Notes: generated by a model not told the origin, from the letters alone. Positions 26,080 through 35,474 are shown, counted from the stretch's first letter. The stretch is DNA of 57,311 nucleotides from Thermoplasmata archaeon (GCA_027314165.1 DAHVCH010000001.1:172590-229900), one strand, 5' to 3'. Made by a program: numbers and translations.

Positions 26080-27537
26080 TCAGGAGAGGTACCCCTCCCG
26101 GGAGAGGAAGGAGCGGACCTGGTCGGTCGACGCGTCGACCGAGGACCGGGTCGTGTCGACGATGAGGTCCGGGGCGCTCGGTTCCTCGAACGGGTCGTTG
26201 ACCCCGACCATGAGCGGAAGGACCCCCCGGGACGCTCTCCGGTAGAGCCCCTTGGAGTCCCGTTCCTGGCAGACCTGGAGCGGGCAACGGAGCCACACCT
26301 CGACGAACCGCTCGCCACCCGCCTCGCGGGCCGCTCTCCGGACGGACTCGTACGGACTGGTCATGGGAACGATGGCGACCGTACCTCCCTCCGCGAGCCT
26401 CGCGGCCAACCGGCTCAGCCGCTGCGCCCGTTCCTCTCGATGCGCCCGGGTCCTTCCCGTGGGCGCCGAGAGCATCCGACGGGTCTCCCGGCCGTCCAAG
26501 ACCTGGGTCCGCCATCCGAGGGTCTGCAGGCTGGAGGAGAGCTCCCAGGAGAGCGTGGACTTTCCGGAGGAGGGCAGCCCCTCGATCCAGACCACGAACC
26601 CCCTCCGGCTCGCCGTGGCGGCTGCGCCGGGCGGGCGCCGGCCCGAGGACAAATGCTCCCAGTTCGCGTGGGCCGGGAGGTTGCGGACGACCCGCGCGGC
26701 CAGGAAGGCGAGCGAGGCGATGGCCAGGGCGAGCAGCAGGAGCTGCTGCTGGAGGTCGAGGAGCCCCTGCCTCCCGAACGCCGTCAGGAGCCCGAGCGTG
26801 ATCATGCCGGAGTCCGCCGCAGCGACGAAGCGCAGGAACCTCGCCTTCGGGATGGCACGGAAGAGGACCATCCCGACCGGGATGCCCACCGCGACGGGCA
26901 CCGCGATGAGCGGGACCAGCGAGAGGGAGGCCACGGTGAAGAGGGCCCGCCCGGGAACGAGCAGGCTCAATGCGAGGTAGGTCGACACCGTGATGGAGGA
27001 CTCCGCCACCCGCACCTGGGCTATCGTGCAACGGAACTCGCTCTTCCCCAGGTTCTGGTTGTTCCAGAAGGCCGCGAGCGGAGGGCCGGAGATGGTGGTG
27101 AGCGCGTAGAGGAACCCGATCCCTCCCCCGAGCACCGGCGTCCATCGCCGCTCCTGTCGGATCGGGCGTCGGACCCCGAAGAGCTGGAGGATCGTGAACG
27201 GCAGCAGCGTCGAGTAGAGGAGGACCCTGACCAGGTTCGGCGCGAGCCACTGCAACGCGAGGGTGCCCAGGACCACCCCCGGGGCCAGGCCAAGCACCAC
27301 GGGCACGGCCCGCCTCCATGTGAGAGGGATCACCGCCCGCCCCTGGTAGAGCAGGAAGAGGTTGACCCCAAGCTCGACCAGGACGATCGCGGGGTTCAGC
27401 ACGCTGTTGTAGACGAAGAGCGAGGCGACCGGTGCGAACAGCGTCGAGAAGCCGTACCCCACCGCCCCGTTGGTCACCGCCGAGGCCAGGGCCATGACCA
27501 CGAGGACCAGCACCGTCAGGAGATCGGGGCCGGACAT
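26080..27537 (-). CDS. TauE/SafE permease fused to an APS-kinase domain
   Basis: 485 residues from ATG 27537; the TATA element sits just upstream, so longer starts are unlikely. Residues ~1-285 are a TauE/SafE-type permease with eight or so membrane segments (GAVGYGFSTLFAPVASL; second half ISGPPLAAFWNNQNLGK). Residues ~290-485 are adenylylsulfate kinase: NWEHLSS, P-loop GLPSSGKST (320-328), LDGRETRR (canonical LDGD has Arg350 here), TSPYESVRRAARE, FVEVWLRCPLQVCQERDSKGLYRRA (411-435) and DPFEEPSAPDL. TauE proteins move sulfite or organosulfonates; APS kinase makes PAPS. The fusion suggests coupled transport and activation, or a sensor (inference). No other sulfate-assimilation gene is in the window. 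Confidence 0.88.
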   Translation of the reverse strand: MSGPDLLTVLVLVVMALASAVTNGAVGYGFSTLFAPVASLFVYNSVLNPAIVLVELGVNLFLLYQGRAVIPLTWRRAVPVVLGLAPGVVLGTLALQWLAPNLVRVLLYSTLLPFTILQLFGVRRPIRQERRWTPVLGGGIGFLYALTTISGPPLAAFWNNQNLGKSEFRCTIAQVRVAESSITVSTYLALSLLVPGRALFTVASLSLVPLIAVPVAVGIPVGMVLFRAIPKARFLRFVAAADSGMITLGLLTAFGRQGLLDLQQQLLLLALAIASLAFLAARVVRNLPAHANWEHLSSGRRPPGAAATASRRGFVVWIEGLPSSGKSTLSWELSSSLQTLGWRTQVLDGRETRRMLSAPTGRTRAHREERAQRLSRLAARLAEGGTVAIVPMTSPYESVRRAAREAGGERFVEVWLRCPLQVCQERDSKGLYRRASRGVLPLMVGVNDPFEEPSAPDLIVDTTRSSVDASTDQVRSFLSREGYLS

Positions 27538-27570
27538 GAGCGCAGGTCGACCGGAGGACCCGCGCTTGGC

Positions 27571-27579
27571 AGATATACA
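27571..27579 (-). promoter_or_regulatory. TATA-like box of the TauE-APS kinase gene
   Basis: Minus-strand TGTATATCT with predicted start near 27548 gives a leader of ~11 bases to ATG 27537. Confidence 0.45.
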
Positions 27580-27738
27580 TGCGAGAAAGGCGTCCAAACG
27601 TTATCGATGGTCGCAGGTACGGCGTATGACATGGCCAAGTAGGGCCCTGGCGAACCCTCTCGGGCAGAGACGTCCCCTCCCGCATCTCCGAGAGCGCGCG
27701 GGTCGCCGCGTTCGTCCCGGAGGGGGCGCCCCCCTCCG

Positions 27739-30700
27739 TCACTCGACGATCTTGGAGACGTCGACCTCGGAGGCCTTGAGGTGGGTCCGGTGCCGGTAGT
27801 GCCCGGCGAGGAGGGCATCGACGCGGGCCCTCAGGTGCGGCAGCGAGGTGGTCGTCCCATCCCACTCGATCAAGGCCTCGTGCCAGGTCTTCTCCATGTC
27901 CTCGAGCGCGACGGCCACTTCGCGCAGGACCTGCTTCGGGTTCCGCCCCGAGAGCACGACCGCCGCGACGAGACGGTGCCCCCGCACGATGTGGAGCTTC
28001 ATGTTCGCGAACTCGAGCACGTTCAGGTGGCCCCCTTCGGGACTGAAGGACTTCTGCAGGAACCCCTCCACCGCCTGCAGCATCCCGGTCACCACCTCGG
28101 GCTCCAGGTCCGCACGGGCCGTCCTGGAGGCGTGCCAGACCAGCTTCCCGCCCTTGTAGACCAGGAAGATCTCCTCGACCCGCGAGGGGTTCGAGCTCCG
28201 CAGCACGTAGGCCACGAGGATGGCGACGACGACCGCGATGCCCACGTAGGGAAGCACGGTCTCCCAGAGGGGCGTGGAAGGGCTGGACGGCGTGACCCCC
28301 GTCCCTGAGTAGTTCTTGAGGACGTAGATCACGACCGACTCGGAGACGGTGGGCAGTCCCGGGGACGCGATGGTGGCGTTGATCGTGCAGTTGGTGTGGG
28401 TCCGCACGCTCGCGGGGAGCGTGAAGGCGATGCTCGACCATCCCCCCCGGAACGCGGTCCCCGCCCCGAGGGTGATGGCCAGGTAGTTGCTGGGAGCCCA
28501 GCTGAGCCCCAGCACGACGGTGCCCGAGGAGACCCCCGCGAAGACGCCCGAGGAGGTCTCGTGCCGGATCGACAGGTTGACGGTCACCATCGAGCCGGGA
28601 GGAGGCTGGGAGGGTATCGCGGACATCGTGACGGTCACGATGAGGTTCGGGTCGAGGGCCCGCAGGCAGTAGCCATGCACCCAGCTCCCGGTCGCGTTGA
28701 TCGTGACCGCCGCGTAGGCGCGGGCGAAGCCGGGGAGCGCGAAGGTCACGTTGTAGGTGAGACCCGGGACCAGGGTCATGTTGAACGTGCCCGCGCTGTT
28801 GGTGGAATTGGTGACGTTGTACCTGGGTGGCACGGAGTCGGCGAAGACCTGGACGTCCACCAGCCGGTCCGCGTACCCGCAGATGCCCACCGTGCCGTTG
28901 AAGTTCGAGACCCTACCGCTCGGGTTCGGCAGGAAGAAGATCATCGACGCCGGGGCCCAACCCATCGTGAACGAGGCGTTCGTCTCGTTGAGGTAGCCGC
29001 TCCGGTTCGCGGTCACGTCGTAGGTCCCGGCGGGCAGCGTGATCGAAAAGCTGCCGTCAGGGAGCGTCGTGGTGTTGGTCCAGTTCTGCGGAGGGCCGAG
29101 CCCTTCGGCGATGACGCGCGCTCCGGAGAGCGGCGACGGGCGCGACGCGCCCGACGGCCCGAGCGGGACCTCGTAGACGAAGCCCGAGAGGGTCGCGTTG
29201 GCGGGCACCACGAGGGCGTTCCCCGAGATGGACGTGGAGCTCCCGCCGGTCGAGACCACGGTGAGCGTCCAGGTGAGGGCTCCCACCCCGGCCACGGGCG
29301 GCAACGTGCCGGTCCAGTTCCCCGAGAGCCACGTCCCGCTCGAGTTGATCCCTCGCGAGAAGCCGAGCGAGGCGGTCACGGGGGACCCTCCCCCCGGGAC
29401 CTGGTACCGGAGGTTGACGGCGGCGACCCCGAAGCCTCCCGACGCGCTCGCGTTCCCCCAGGCGTGCCAGACGGCCCCCGCACGGACGGGGCCGAACGGC
29501 CCCCCGGAGAGGATCGAGGGCGCGGGGGCGGGCAGGGTCCCGCCGAACTCGTCCGTGGACAGCGGAGTCCCTCCCGCACCCACGCCTCCCAGCACCCAGA
29601 GCGCCCCGGGAGGTCCCCCGACCAGCGTCAGAGGGCCGTGCGCCTGGGCCGCGAGCGGAGAGGCTGGCAGCAGGGTCCAATGGAAGTTCGTGAGGTTCAG
29701 CACCCAGACGTCGTCGAGATACGTCGACGAGCCGTTCAACCCCCCGAACAGGACGGCCTCACCCGCCGCGGGGAGAGCGACCATCGACGCCAGCTCCCGT
29801 CCTGCCGGGGGTGCCGAGGCCAGGGTGTCGTTCGTCCAGTTCGCCCAGGCGCCGCTCGGCCAGGAGAGGTTCCAGGTCTGCTGGCCCCAGGGAAGATTGC
29901 CAAAGTTGCTGCCCCCGAAGAGCGACAGTCCGGCCGAGGAGGAGGCCGAGGCGGAGAACCAGAGCGGTCCGGGATGCACCGCGGTACGGATCGAGGTCCA
30001 GCTCAGCGTGAGGGGGGAGTAGGCCCAGGTATCGTTCAGCGCGGCCACGGCGACCCCTCCGAACACCACGACCCGGGCCGAGACGCCCGACGGGTCGACC
30101 CCGTAGACCATCCCGCCGCGTCCGGGAGGGAGGGGAGAGGCGACGACGTACGGCTGGCGCCAGGAAAGGTTCGTGGGGTAGAACCACCAGACATCGTTGA
30201 GGTAGCTGATCGGGCCCGCTTCGCCACCGAAGAGGACGAAGACCCCTGCGGCGCGGTCGAAGACGAGCGCCGCGTCGCTCCTCGCGGCGGGCGCAGGAGC
30301 GGGCGCAGGCGCGACCCGGTGGAGGGTCTGGTTCGCGTACCACAGCACCCAGGTGTCCCCGAGCACGGAGGCCGTGGGGCAAACGGCCACGCCGGAGGAG
30401 CAGCCTCCGAACACCAGGGTCAGTCCGCTGACGGGATCGTTCGCGACCGCAGCGCCGACCCTGGGTACGAACCCCGAAGGGAGCGAGGACCCCCACCAGT
30501 CGACCCCCGAGATCGCCAGCGAGGCCTTGGCGGGGGCCGGCGAGGACGCGAGCGTAGCGGTAGCGCGGGGGACCTCCTGCGTCTCCGCGGTCGCGGCGGA
30601 CGAGAGGGCCCCCGCAACCACGGAAGGCGACGCGACCTGCGCGGGTACCCCCGCATGAGGCGGTGGGGGAAGCGCGGTCGGAGGAGCCCCCGTCCACGCG

Positions 30701-30861
30701 AGCGCGCCGGCCATCGAGAGCGAGAGGAGCGCGAGGGCGAGCCACGTTCGCCGACCGTCCACCCCGCCACGGCGGGGCCGGTCCGAGGCCCTTCTTCGGG
30801 TTGCTTCGGACCTGGCCGACACTTGGCCCCTACGGTCCGTTGGCACTTCCGATCTGTGCAT
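27739..30861 (-). CDS. Kelch-type surface receptor with cytosolic roadblock/longin-like domain
   Basis: Up to 1040 residues from 30861; GTG 30762 gives a tidier signal peptide (WLALALLSLSMAGALAW) and is a real alternative. Order: signal segment; Kelch-like repeats ~115-440 (LVFGG, YLNDVWWFYPTNLSW, LDDVWVLNLTNFHW); beta-sandwich region; carboxypeptidase-regulatory-like unit ~555-650 (GSFSITLPAGTYDVTANRSGY); further Ig-like sheets with many N-glycosylation sequons; one membrane helix ~865-888; then ~150 cytosolic residues (VEEIFLVYKGGKLVWHAS, MLQAVEGFLQKSF, EFANMKLHIVRGHRLVAAVVLSG) with the look of a roadblock/longin sheet. Such domains often contact small GTPases. It follows the PKD gene and may overlap its 3' end. 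Confidence 0.8.
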   Translation of the reverse strand: MHRSEVPTDRRGQVSARSEATRRRASDRPRRGGVDGRRTWLALALLSLSMAGALAWTGAPPTALPPPPHAGVPAQVASPSVVAGALSSAATAETQEVPRATATLASSPAPAKASLAISGVDWWGSSLPSGFVPRVGAAVANDPVSGLTLVFGGCSSGVAVCPTASVLGDTWVLWYANQTLHRVAPAPAPAPAARSDAALVFDRAAGVFVLFGGEAGPISYLNDVWWFYPTNLSWRQPYVVASPLPPGRGGMVYGVDPSGVSARVVVFGGVAVAALNDTWAYSPLTLSWTSIRTAVHPGPLWFSASASSSAGLSLFGGSNFGNLPWGQQTWNLSWPSGAWANWTNDTLASAPPAGRELASMVALPAAGEAVLFGGLNGSSTYLDDVWVLNLTNFHWTLLPASPLAAQAHGPLTLVGGPPGALWVLGGVGAGGTPLSTDEFGGTLPAPAPSILSGGPFGPVRAGAVWHAWGNASASGGFGVAAVNLRYQVPGGGSPVTASLGFSRGINSSGTWLSGNWTGTLPPVAGVGALTWTLTVVSTGGSSTSISGNALVVPANATLSGFVYEVPLGPSGASRPSPLSGARVIAEGLGPPQNWTNTTTLPDGSFSITLPAGTYDVTANRSGYLNETNASFTMGWAPASMIFFLPNPSGRVSNFNGTVGICGYADRLVDVQVFADSVPPRYNVTNSTNSAGTFNMTLVPGLTYNVTFALPGFARAYAAVTINATGSWVHGYCLRALDPNLIVTVTMSAIPSQPPPGSMVTVNLSIRHETSSGVFAGVSSGTVVLGLSWAPSNYLAITLGAGTAFRGGWSSIAFTLPASVRTHTNCTINATIASPGLPTVSESVVIYVLKNYSGTGVTPSSPSTPLWETVLPYVGIAVVVAILVAYVLRSSNPSRVEEIFLVYKGGKLVWHASRTARADLEPEVVTGMLQAVEGFLQKSFSPEGGHLNVLEFANMKLHIVRGHRLVAAVVLSGRNPKQVLREVAVALEDMEKTWHEALIEWDGTTTSLPHLRARVDALLAGHYRHRTHLKASEVDVSKIVE

Positions 30862-33229
30862 CCGCGGCCCTGACCACCGTGACGCTACCGTTCGGGCCGA
30901 AGATAGAGACTGTCACCGTGTAGGCCCCGTTCCAGACGAAGAGGTGGGTGGTCCAGGCCCCCGAGGAGGAGGAACAGACGAGGGGGTCCCAGACGGTGCC
31001 CGCGAGCCCGGAGCATGTGGCGAGGTCGAACGTCGTCCGGGGGAAGCCCGGGGGCAAGGGCACTCCCGCGTGCAGGAGCTCGCACGTCAGGTTGGCGTAG
31101 AGGCAGCCGTGCTGCCGGCCCCCGCTGGGGTTGGGGCCGCGGAAGGTCCAGTTGACACTGGTCGCACCGGACGCAGCGGGCAGGGCGGACGAATCGAAGG
31201 TGGCCAGGTACCCCCCGGCCAGGACGAGCCCGAGGGCTGGGCCGAGTGGCCACTCCAGGGCGCTCGGACCCCCGCGTTGGTGGTGATGGAACGTCCAGGC
31301 GAGGGTGCGTTGGAAGAAGGGCGTCGTGAGGGTCACCGTGACCGGGGTGAGCTTCCCGTGGCTCGTCACGTTCAGGTGGAGGAACTGGTCATCGAGGTCC
31401 AGCGCACCGGTGGCGTTCCACGGGAGCATGAGCGTGGCATACCCTACGGTCGAGGTCCCTCCCGGCACGCGGGTCACGTTCAGCCACAGCTCGGTCGTGC
31501 AAGCGGACCCCCGGTCGCGACCTGCGGAGAGGGCGGGCGCGTCCCTCGGCGCGCAGCAATTGCCGTCGTCCGAGGGGAGGGGGGCGACGGCCGTGCCCTG
31601 CCGACCGCAGCCGCAGCCGTCGTCCCTCGGGAGGGGGGAGGCCTGCCGGGAGCCGTCGCCGCGGCCGCAGTCGGCAAGGTCGAGGACCGTGAGCTGGGCG
31701 CGGCTTCCAAGGGCCCCGCCCACCGAGAGGGTGACGTTCACCAGGTAGCAAGCGAAGCTCCCGCCGCAGACCGCGCCACCGCCGAGCCCCCCACCGCCAC
31801 CGCCACCCCCACCGCCACCCCCGCCGCCACCCCCGCCGCCGTTCTGGGGCAGCACGGCGAGCGGCTGCGACGCGGACGCGAAGTAGCCACCCGCGTCCGA
31901 GACCGTGAGGGTGACCGAGTAGTTGCCCGCCTGCGCGTAGGTGTGGCTCGCGTTCGCACGGACCGCACTCGAACCGTCGCCGAAGCTCCAGGTGTAGGAG
32001 GTCAGCGGGTAGCTCGCGTCGGTGCTGGTGCTCGCGAACATCACGGACTGCCCGACCACCGGACCGGCGGGCGCGATCGTGAAGCTGGCCTGGGGACCGC
32101 CCCCGCTCGGAACCGAGCCGCCGTTCGTGACGAACGCCCAGACGGCCCCGGAGGGCAACGGGGACGCCAGACCGAAGGTCAGGTTCACGGAGCTGTCCGG
32201 GGGAAGGACCGCGGACTGGCCGTCCGTCGAGGAGAGCACCTGGGTCCAGTTCGCTCCGGTGCCGGACACGGCGGAGACGAGGGTCGTGGGCGTCAGGGGA
32301 AGGTTACTGACCCCGCCCTCCAGGGCGAGCCACGCGAGGTCGTGCGTGCCCTGCCAAATCAGTCGGATCACGACCGGCTGAGTGCCGGTGGGGAGCGCGG
32401 ACCCGATGGGGAGGATGAAGTCGGAGAAGTACTCGCGGGGAGCGACGAAGCCGATCGAGGAGAAGCCGCCCGTCGAGGGGTCGCCCACCTCGACCGTGAT
32501 ACCACTGGCCCCGGAGGGGGGATAGGCCGGGTCCTCCTGGGCCCGGAGCACCACGTACTCCTGGTTCGCCCCGGCCACGTCGTTGAAGGAGCCGAGGACG
32601 ACCGCGCCCGACGCCTCCGTCAGGAACGTGTTGTTGGGGGTCGTTCCGTTCGCGGAGGGGTTGAGCAGTAGGGTGGTGACGTTCGCGCTCCCATCGGATG
32701 CGCAGGCCACGGTCTGCTGCGAGACCGCCCCGTAGACGTTCTGCGAGCCCTCCGTCACGCCGGGGAACTCCGTGCCCGGGAGGGCGTACCCGAGCTCCAC
32801 CGAGTCGAGGGCGGTGGAGTAGCCCGGACCCTGGTCGATCTGGAGTTGAACGCGCGAGCCGTCGGCGGGGACCGACCGCTGCAGGAGGTAGGTGTCCACG
32901 AGGCCGTTGCTCCCCGGCGAGGCGTACTGCTCCGGAAGGACGTTGTCGTCGATATGCCAGGCGCCCCCCGATGGGACTTCCAGGAACGGGCTGCCGTTGG
33001 GGTAGGATTGTGCCCCCTCAGGGGACGGCCCGGGGAGGGGGCCGCCTCCAGAGGGGGCGGGCGAGGGAACGGAGGGCGCGGCGGTGGGAGAGGTGGGAAC
33101 GGTCGCGACCGTGGACGTGGACCCAGTAGCTCCGAAGGCCGGAAGCCCCAGGACCAGCGCGAAGGCGACGGCAGCTACGACGAGCGGCCAGGATTTGGCC
33201 GACGGGCTGCCTGCTCTGAGTAGGAACAT
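30830..33229 (-). CDS. Secreted PKD-domain protein with 18-residue polyglycine linker
   Basis: 799 residues with a signal peptide (WPLVVAAVAFALVLGLPAFGA). A Ser/Pro/Thr-rich stretch leads to a beta-rich N-terminal region (~90-370), then a PKD domain ~380-460 (APAGPVVGQSVMF, YTWSFGDGSSAVR, ASHTYAQAGNYSVTLTVSD). Next comes an uninterrupted run of 18 Gly encoded at 31787-31840, then a Cys-rich insert (DGCGCGRQ, DDGNCCAPRD) and more beta-sandwich sequence to the end. There is no C-terminal anchor, so it may be secreted or held by partners such as the Kelch protein encoded next. An adhesive or S-layer-associated role is likely (inference). Confidence 0.78.
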   Translation of the reverse strand: MFLLRAGSPSAKSWPLVVAAVAFALVLGLPAFGATGSTSTVATVPTSPTAAPSVPSPAPSGGGPLPGPSPEGAQSYPNGSPFLEVPSGGAWHIDDNVLPEQYASPGSNGLVDTYLLQRSVPADGSRVQLQIDQGPGYSTALDSVELGYALPGTEFPGVTEGSQNVYGAVSQQTVACASDGSANVTTLLLNPSANGTTPNNTFLTEASGAVVLGSFNDVAGANQEYVVLRAQEDPAYPPSGASGITVEVGDPSTGGFSSIGFVAPREYFSDFILPIGSALPTGTQPVVIRLIWQGTHDLAWLALEGGVSNLPLTPTTLVSAVSGTGANWTQVLSSTDGQSAVLPPDSSVNLTFGLASPLPSGAVWAFVTNGGSVPSGGGPQASFTIAPAGPVVGQSVMFASTSTDASYPLTSYTWSFGDGSSAVRANASHTYAQAGNYSVTLTVSDAGGYFASASQPLAVLPQNGGGGGGGGGGGGGGGGGGLGGGAVCGGSFACYLVNVTLSVGGALGSRAQLTVLDLADCGRGDGSRQASPLPRDDGCGCGRQGTAVAPLPSDDGNCCAPRDAPALSAGRDRGSACTTELWLNVTRVPGGTSTVGYATLMLPWNATGALDLDDQFLHLNVTSHGKLTPVTVTLTTPFFQRTLAWTFHHHQRGGPSALEWPLGPALGLVLAGGYLATFDSSALPAASGATSVNWTFRGPNPSGGRQHGCLYANLTCELLHAGVPLPPGFPRTTFDLATCSGLAGTVWDPLVCSSSSGAWTTHLFVWNGAYTVTVSIFGPNGSVTVVRAADAQIGSANGP

Positions 33230-33290
33230 CCGCCCTCCCCTCCCCGGAGGACCGACCGACCCTGCGGTCTAGGTGACAACACGCCACACG

Positions 33291-33302
33291 GGCTATTTAG
33301 CC
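33291..33302 (-). promoter_or_regulatory. Palindromic TATA-like box upstream of the PKD gene
   Basis: GGCTATTTAGCC-type palindrome; a start point near 33269 would give a ~40-base leader containing the purine-rich GGGGAGGGGAGGG just before ATG 33229. Confidence 0.4.
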
Positions 33303-33384
33303 GTATCTCAGGACCTCGGCGAGAGCACGCACAAATGCGCATGATTGCCGGGCGGGGCCGGCCACCCCGCTCCCCCCGGCGCAC

Positions 33385-33990
33385 CTAGTCCTCGTCGGGG
33401 TCCGGCCCGGGGCCGTCCAGGGACCCCCCGGCCGCCTCGACGCGGCGGGAGAGGACCTTGGCGAACGCCTTGGGGTTGGCCGGAGAGATGAAGACCGGCA
33501 CGTCGTCGGTCATCACCAGCAGCCCTCGGTGGAAGGTGTAGACCGCGTCGAACTTCCCCACCTGCGGGGACCAGAGCCGGGAGCGCCACCCCCAGCTCCC
33601 GACGAAGCCCGTCGGGGAGAGGTCGCGAAGCGAGATCGGCTCGATGCGACGAATGGACCCCAGAGGGACCCTCCTCCAGCCGAACAGCCTCCAGGCGTTC
33701 AGCCGCTCGTGGTCGATCGTGTAGAAGACGGAGAGCTCTCGCGCGAGGTAGATCGCCAGCGCTCCCCCGAGGACGTAGATGGCGGTCCGGTTGATCCCCA
33801 GGCGTGGGAACTCGAACAGCACCAAGAGGAGCAGCAGGGCGTAGAAGATCGGGACCACGGGGTCCCGGTGGGGACCGGAACGAAGGGCGCCGACAGGGCT
33901 GGACGAGCCCGTCTTGCCGGCGGGCGGGGCCGCGACCTCGTCCTCGCCGTCGGGAGCCGGTCCCGGAGGTTCGGAGGAAGCGCCCTGCAT
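33385..33990 (-). CDS. Membrane protein with bacterial-type PH domain
   Basis: 201 residues: a disordered N-terminus (~45 residues), two membrane helices (PIFYALLLLLVLFEFPRLG and TAIYVLGGALAIYLA), then a PH-like beta barrel (FYTIDHERLNAWRLFGWRRVPLGSIRRIEPI ... VYTFHRGLLVMTDDVPVFISPANPKAFAKVLSRRV). This is the layout of bPH_6/YdbT-like proteins of unknown role, probably membrane-surface sensors. The tail is acidic. Minus-strand CTAGTAGT near 34018 is a plausible leaderless-promoter element. Confidence 0.75.
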   Translation of the reverse strand: MQGASSEPPGPAPDGEDEVAAPPAGKTGSSSPVGALRSGPHRDPVVPIFYALLLLLVLFEFPRLGINRTAIYVLGGALAIYLARELSVFYTIDHERLNAWRLFGWRRVPLGSIRRIEPISLRDLSPTGFVGSWGWRSRLWSPQVGKFDAVYTFHRGLLVMTDDVPVFISPANPKAFAKVLSRRVEAAGGSLDGPGPDPDED

Positions 33991-34088
33991 CCAGCCACCC
34001 GGGAAGGGGGAGTCGTACTACTAGGCTGCGAGGGCCCGCGCACCCCCCGCGACCCGGGACCTCCGGAGGACCCCCAGCGGGTGGGGGT

Positions 34089-35429
34089 TCACAGATGCAG
34101 GCTCAGGCAGGCGAAGGTCAGAAGAAGCGAGATGGCGGCGAGCGGCGCCCCGTACTTTGCGAACTCCAGAAGGCGGACCTGGACCCCCGCCTTGTTCGCC
34201 TGCTGGACGATGATGAGGTTGCTCGCGGCCCCGAGCAGCGTGATGTTGCCCGCCAGCGTGCTCCCCGCGGCCAGGGCCATCCACGGTATCGGGGTCGCGC
34301 TGGAGTAGCCGAGACCCACCATGGCCGGGAGCGACAGGGCCACCCACGGAACGTTCGAGAAGATCTGGGAGCCGATCACGGAGGCCAACATGATGACGCC
34401 CACCCCCGTCGCGGAGATCCCGCCGCTCGTGGGCCGAGAGGCGAGCGGGAACTGGCCCGTCATCGAGGCGACGACGCCGGCGCTCACCTCGGCCGCCATG
34501 ACGATGAAGAGCCCCACGAAGAGGAGCAGCGTGCTCCAGTCGACGTGAGAGAGGACGCTGACGCGGCCCGGCTTCAAGAGGAGGAGCAGCGCGGCCCCCG
34601 ACGCGACCACGACGTCGATCCCGAAGCCCTGGAAGCCGACGTACCCCAGCGAGCGGCCGACAGAGACCGCTCCCACTGCGCACATCGTCAGGGGGAAGAC
34701 CACCAGGGAGGGGTGGTGGTACAGGCGCTGGCGCCACCGCCCTCGGGGGAAGAGCGGGACCACAGGGACCTGCGTCCGGTCGAAGGTCGCTCCTGGCTCC
34801 ACCAGGATCGGGCGGAACCATCGACGGAGGAGCAGACCGCCCAGGAGAAGGCTCCCGATGACGGGCAGGAACAGGTAGCGCAGGTAGACGGCGATCGGCT
34901 CCCCGATCGGGACGTAGAGCGCGATGAGCAGGTTCTGGGGGTTCCCGATCGGCGTGAGGGCGCTGCCCACGGTCACTCCATAGGCGAGGGTCAGGAGCAG
35001 GGGCAGAGGACGCAGGTGGAGGCGTCGCGCAAGGTGGAGGAGGAGCGGCACCATCAGCACCGCGAGAGCGTCGTTCACCAGGACCATGGACATCAGTCCG
35101 AAACCGACGAAGAGCAGGAAGACCAGGTCCTCCGGCTTCCCCGCCTTGGACGCCAGCCAGTTCGCGAGGTGCGTCATCGCACCCGCGCGGTCCAGCGAGG
35201 CCGCGAAGACGAACATGGAGAAGAGGAAGGCCAGGATCGGAAGGTTCACCGCCGCCTGGGCCGCCTGCGGGGAGATCACCCCCAGCAGGACCAGCGCGAC
35301 CGCCGCCCCTAGGAACAGGAAGGGGACGACCTCGCCCCGGCCCGCGAGCTCCCGCAGCACCACACTACCGTAGAGAACGAGCAGGATCCCGAGGGCGGCC
35401 CAGTAGAGGAGGTTCAAGGGAGGGGCCAC
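34089..35429 (-). CDS. SLC13/ArsB/NhaD-type ion transporter
   Basis: 446 residues, start GTG 35429 with a G-rich ribosome binding site. About eleven to twelve membrane segments form two repeats, each with an ion-transporter-superfamily signature: MVLVNDALAVLMVPLLLHLARR with GSALTPIGNPQNLLIALY in the first half and SQIFSNVPWVALSLPAMVGLG with GSTLAGNITLLGAASNLIIVQQAN in the second. The NxNPQNL/ASNLII motifs are those of ArsB and CitMHS anion or Na+/H+ transporters. The exact ion is unknown. Downstream of ABCE1 by 45 bases on the same strand. Confidence 0.9.
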   Translation of the reverse strand: MAPPLNLLYWAALGILLVLYGSVVLRELAGRGEVVPFLFLGAAVALVLLGVISPQAAQAAVNLPILAFLFSMFVFAASLDRAGAMTHLANWLASKAGKPEDLVFLLFVGFGLMSMVLVNDALAVLMVPLLLHLARRLHLRPLPLLLTLAYGVTVGSALTPIGNPQNLLIALYVPIGEPIAVYLRYLFLPVIGSLLLGGLLLRRWFRPILVEPGATFDRTQVPVVPLFPRGRWRQRLYHHPSLVVFPLTMCAVGAVSVGRSLGYVGFQGFGIDVVVASGAALLLLLKPGRVSVLSHVDWSTLLLFVGLFIVMAAEVSAGVVASMTGQFPLASRPTSGGISATGVGVIMLASVIGSQIFSNVPWVALSLPAMVGLGYSSATPIPWMALAAGSTLAGNITLLGAASNLIIVQQANKAGVQVRLLEFAKYGAPLAAISLLLTFACLSLHL

Positions 35430-35474
35430 CCCCCCTTCCCCCTCACCGGCCGTGTGGGCACGGCCGGGGGTCCG

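Noticed and set aside
28396-30873. 825-codon plus-strand frame opposite the Kelch protein
   Set aside because: Rich in R, G, D, H and P with no domain motifs; the minus-strand gene has a signal peptide, membrane helix and clear domains.
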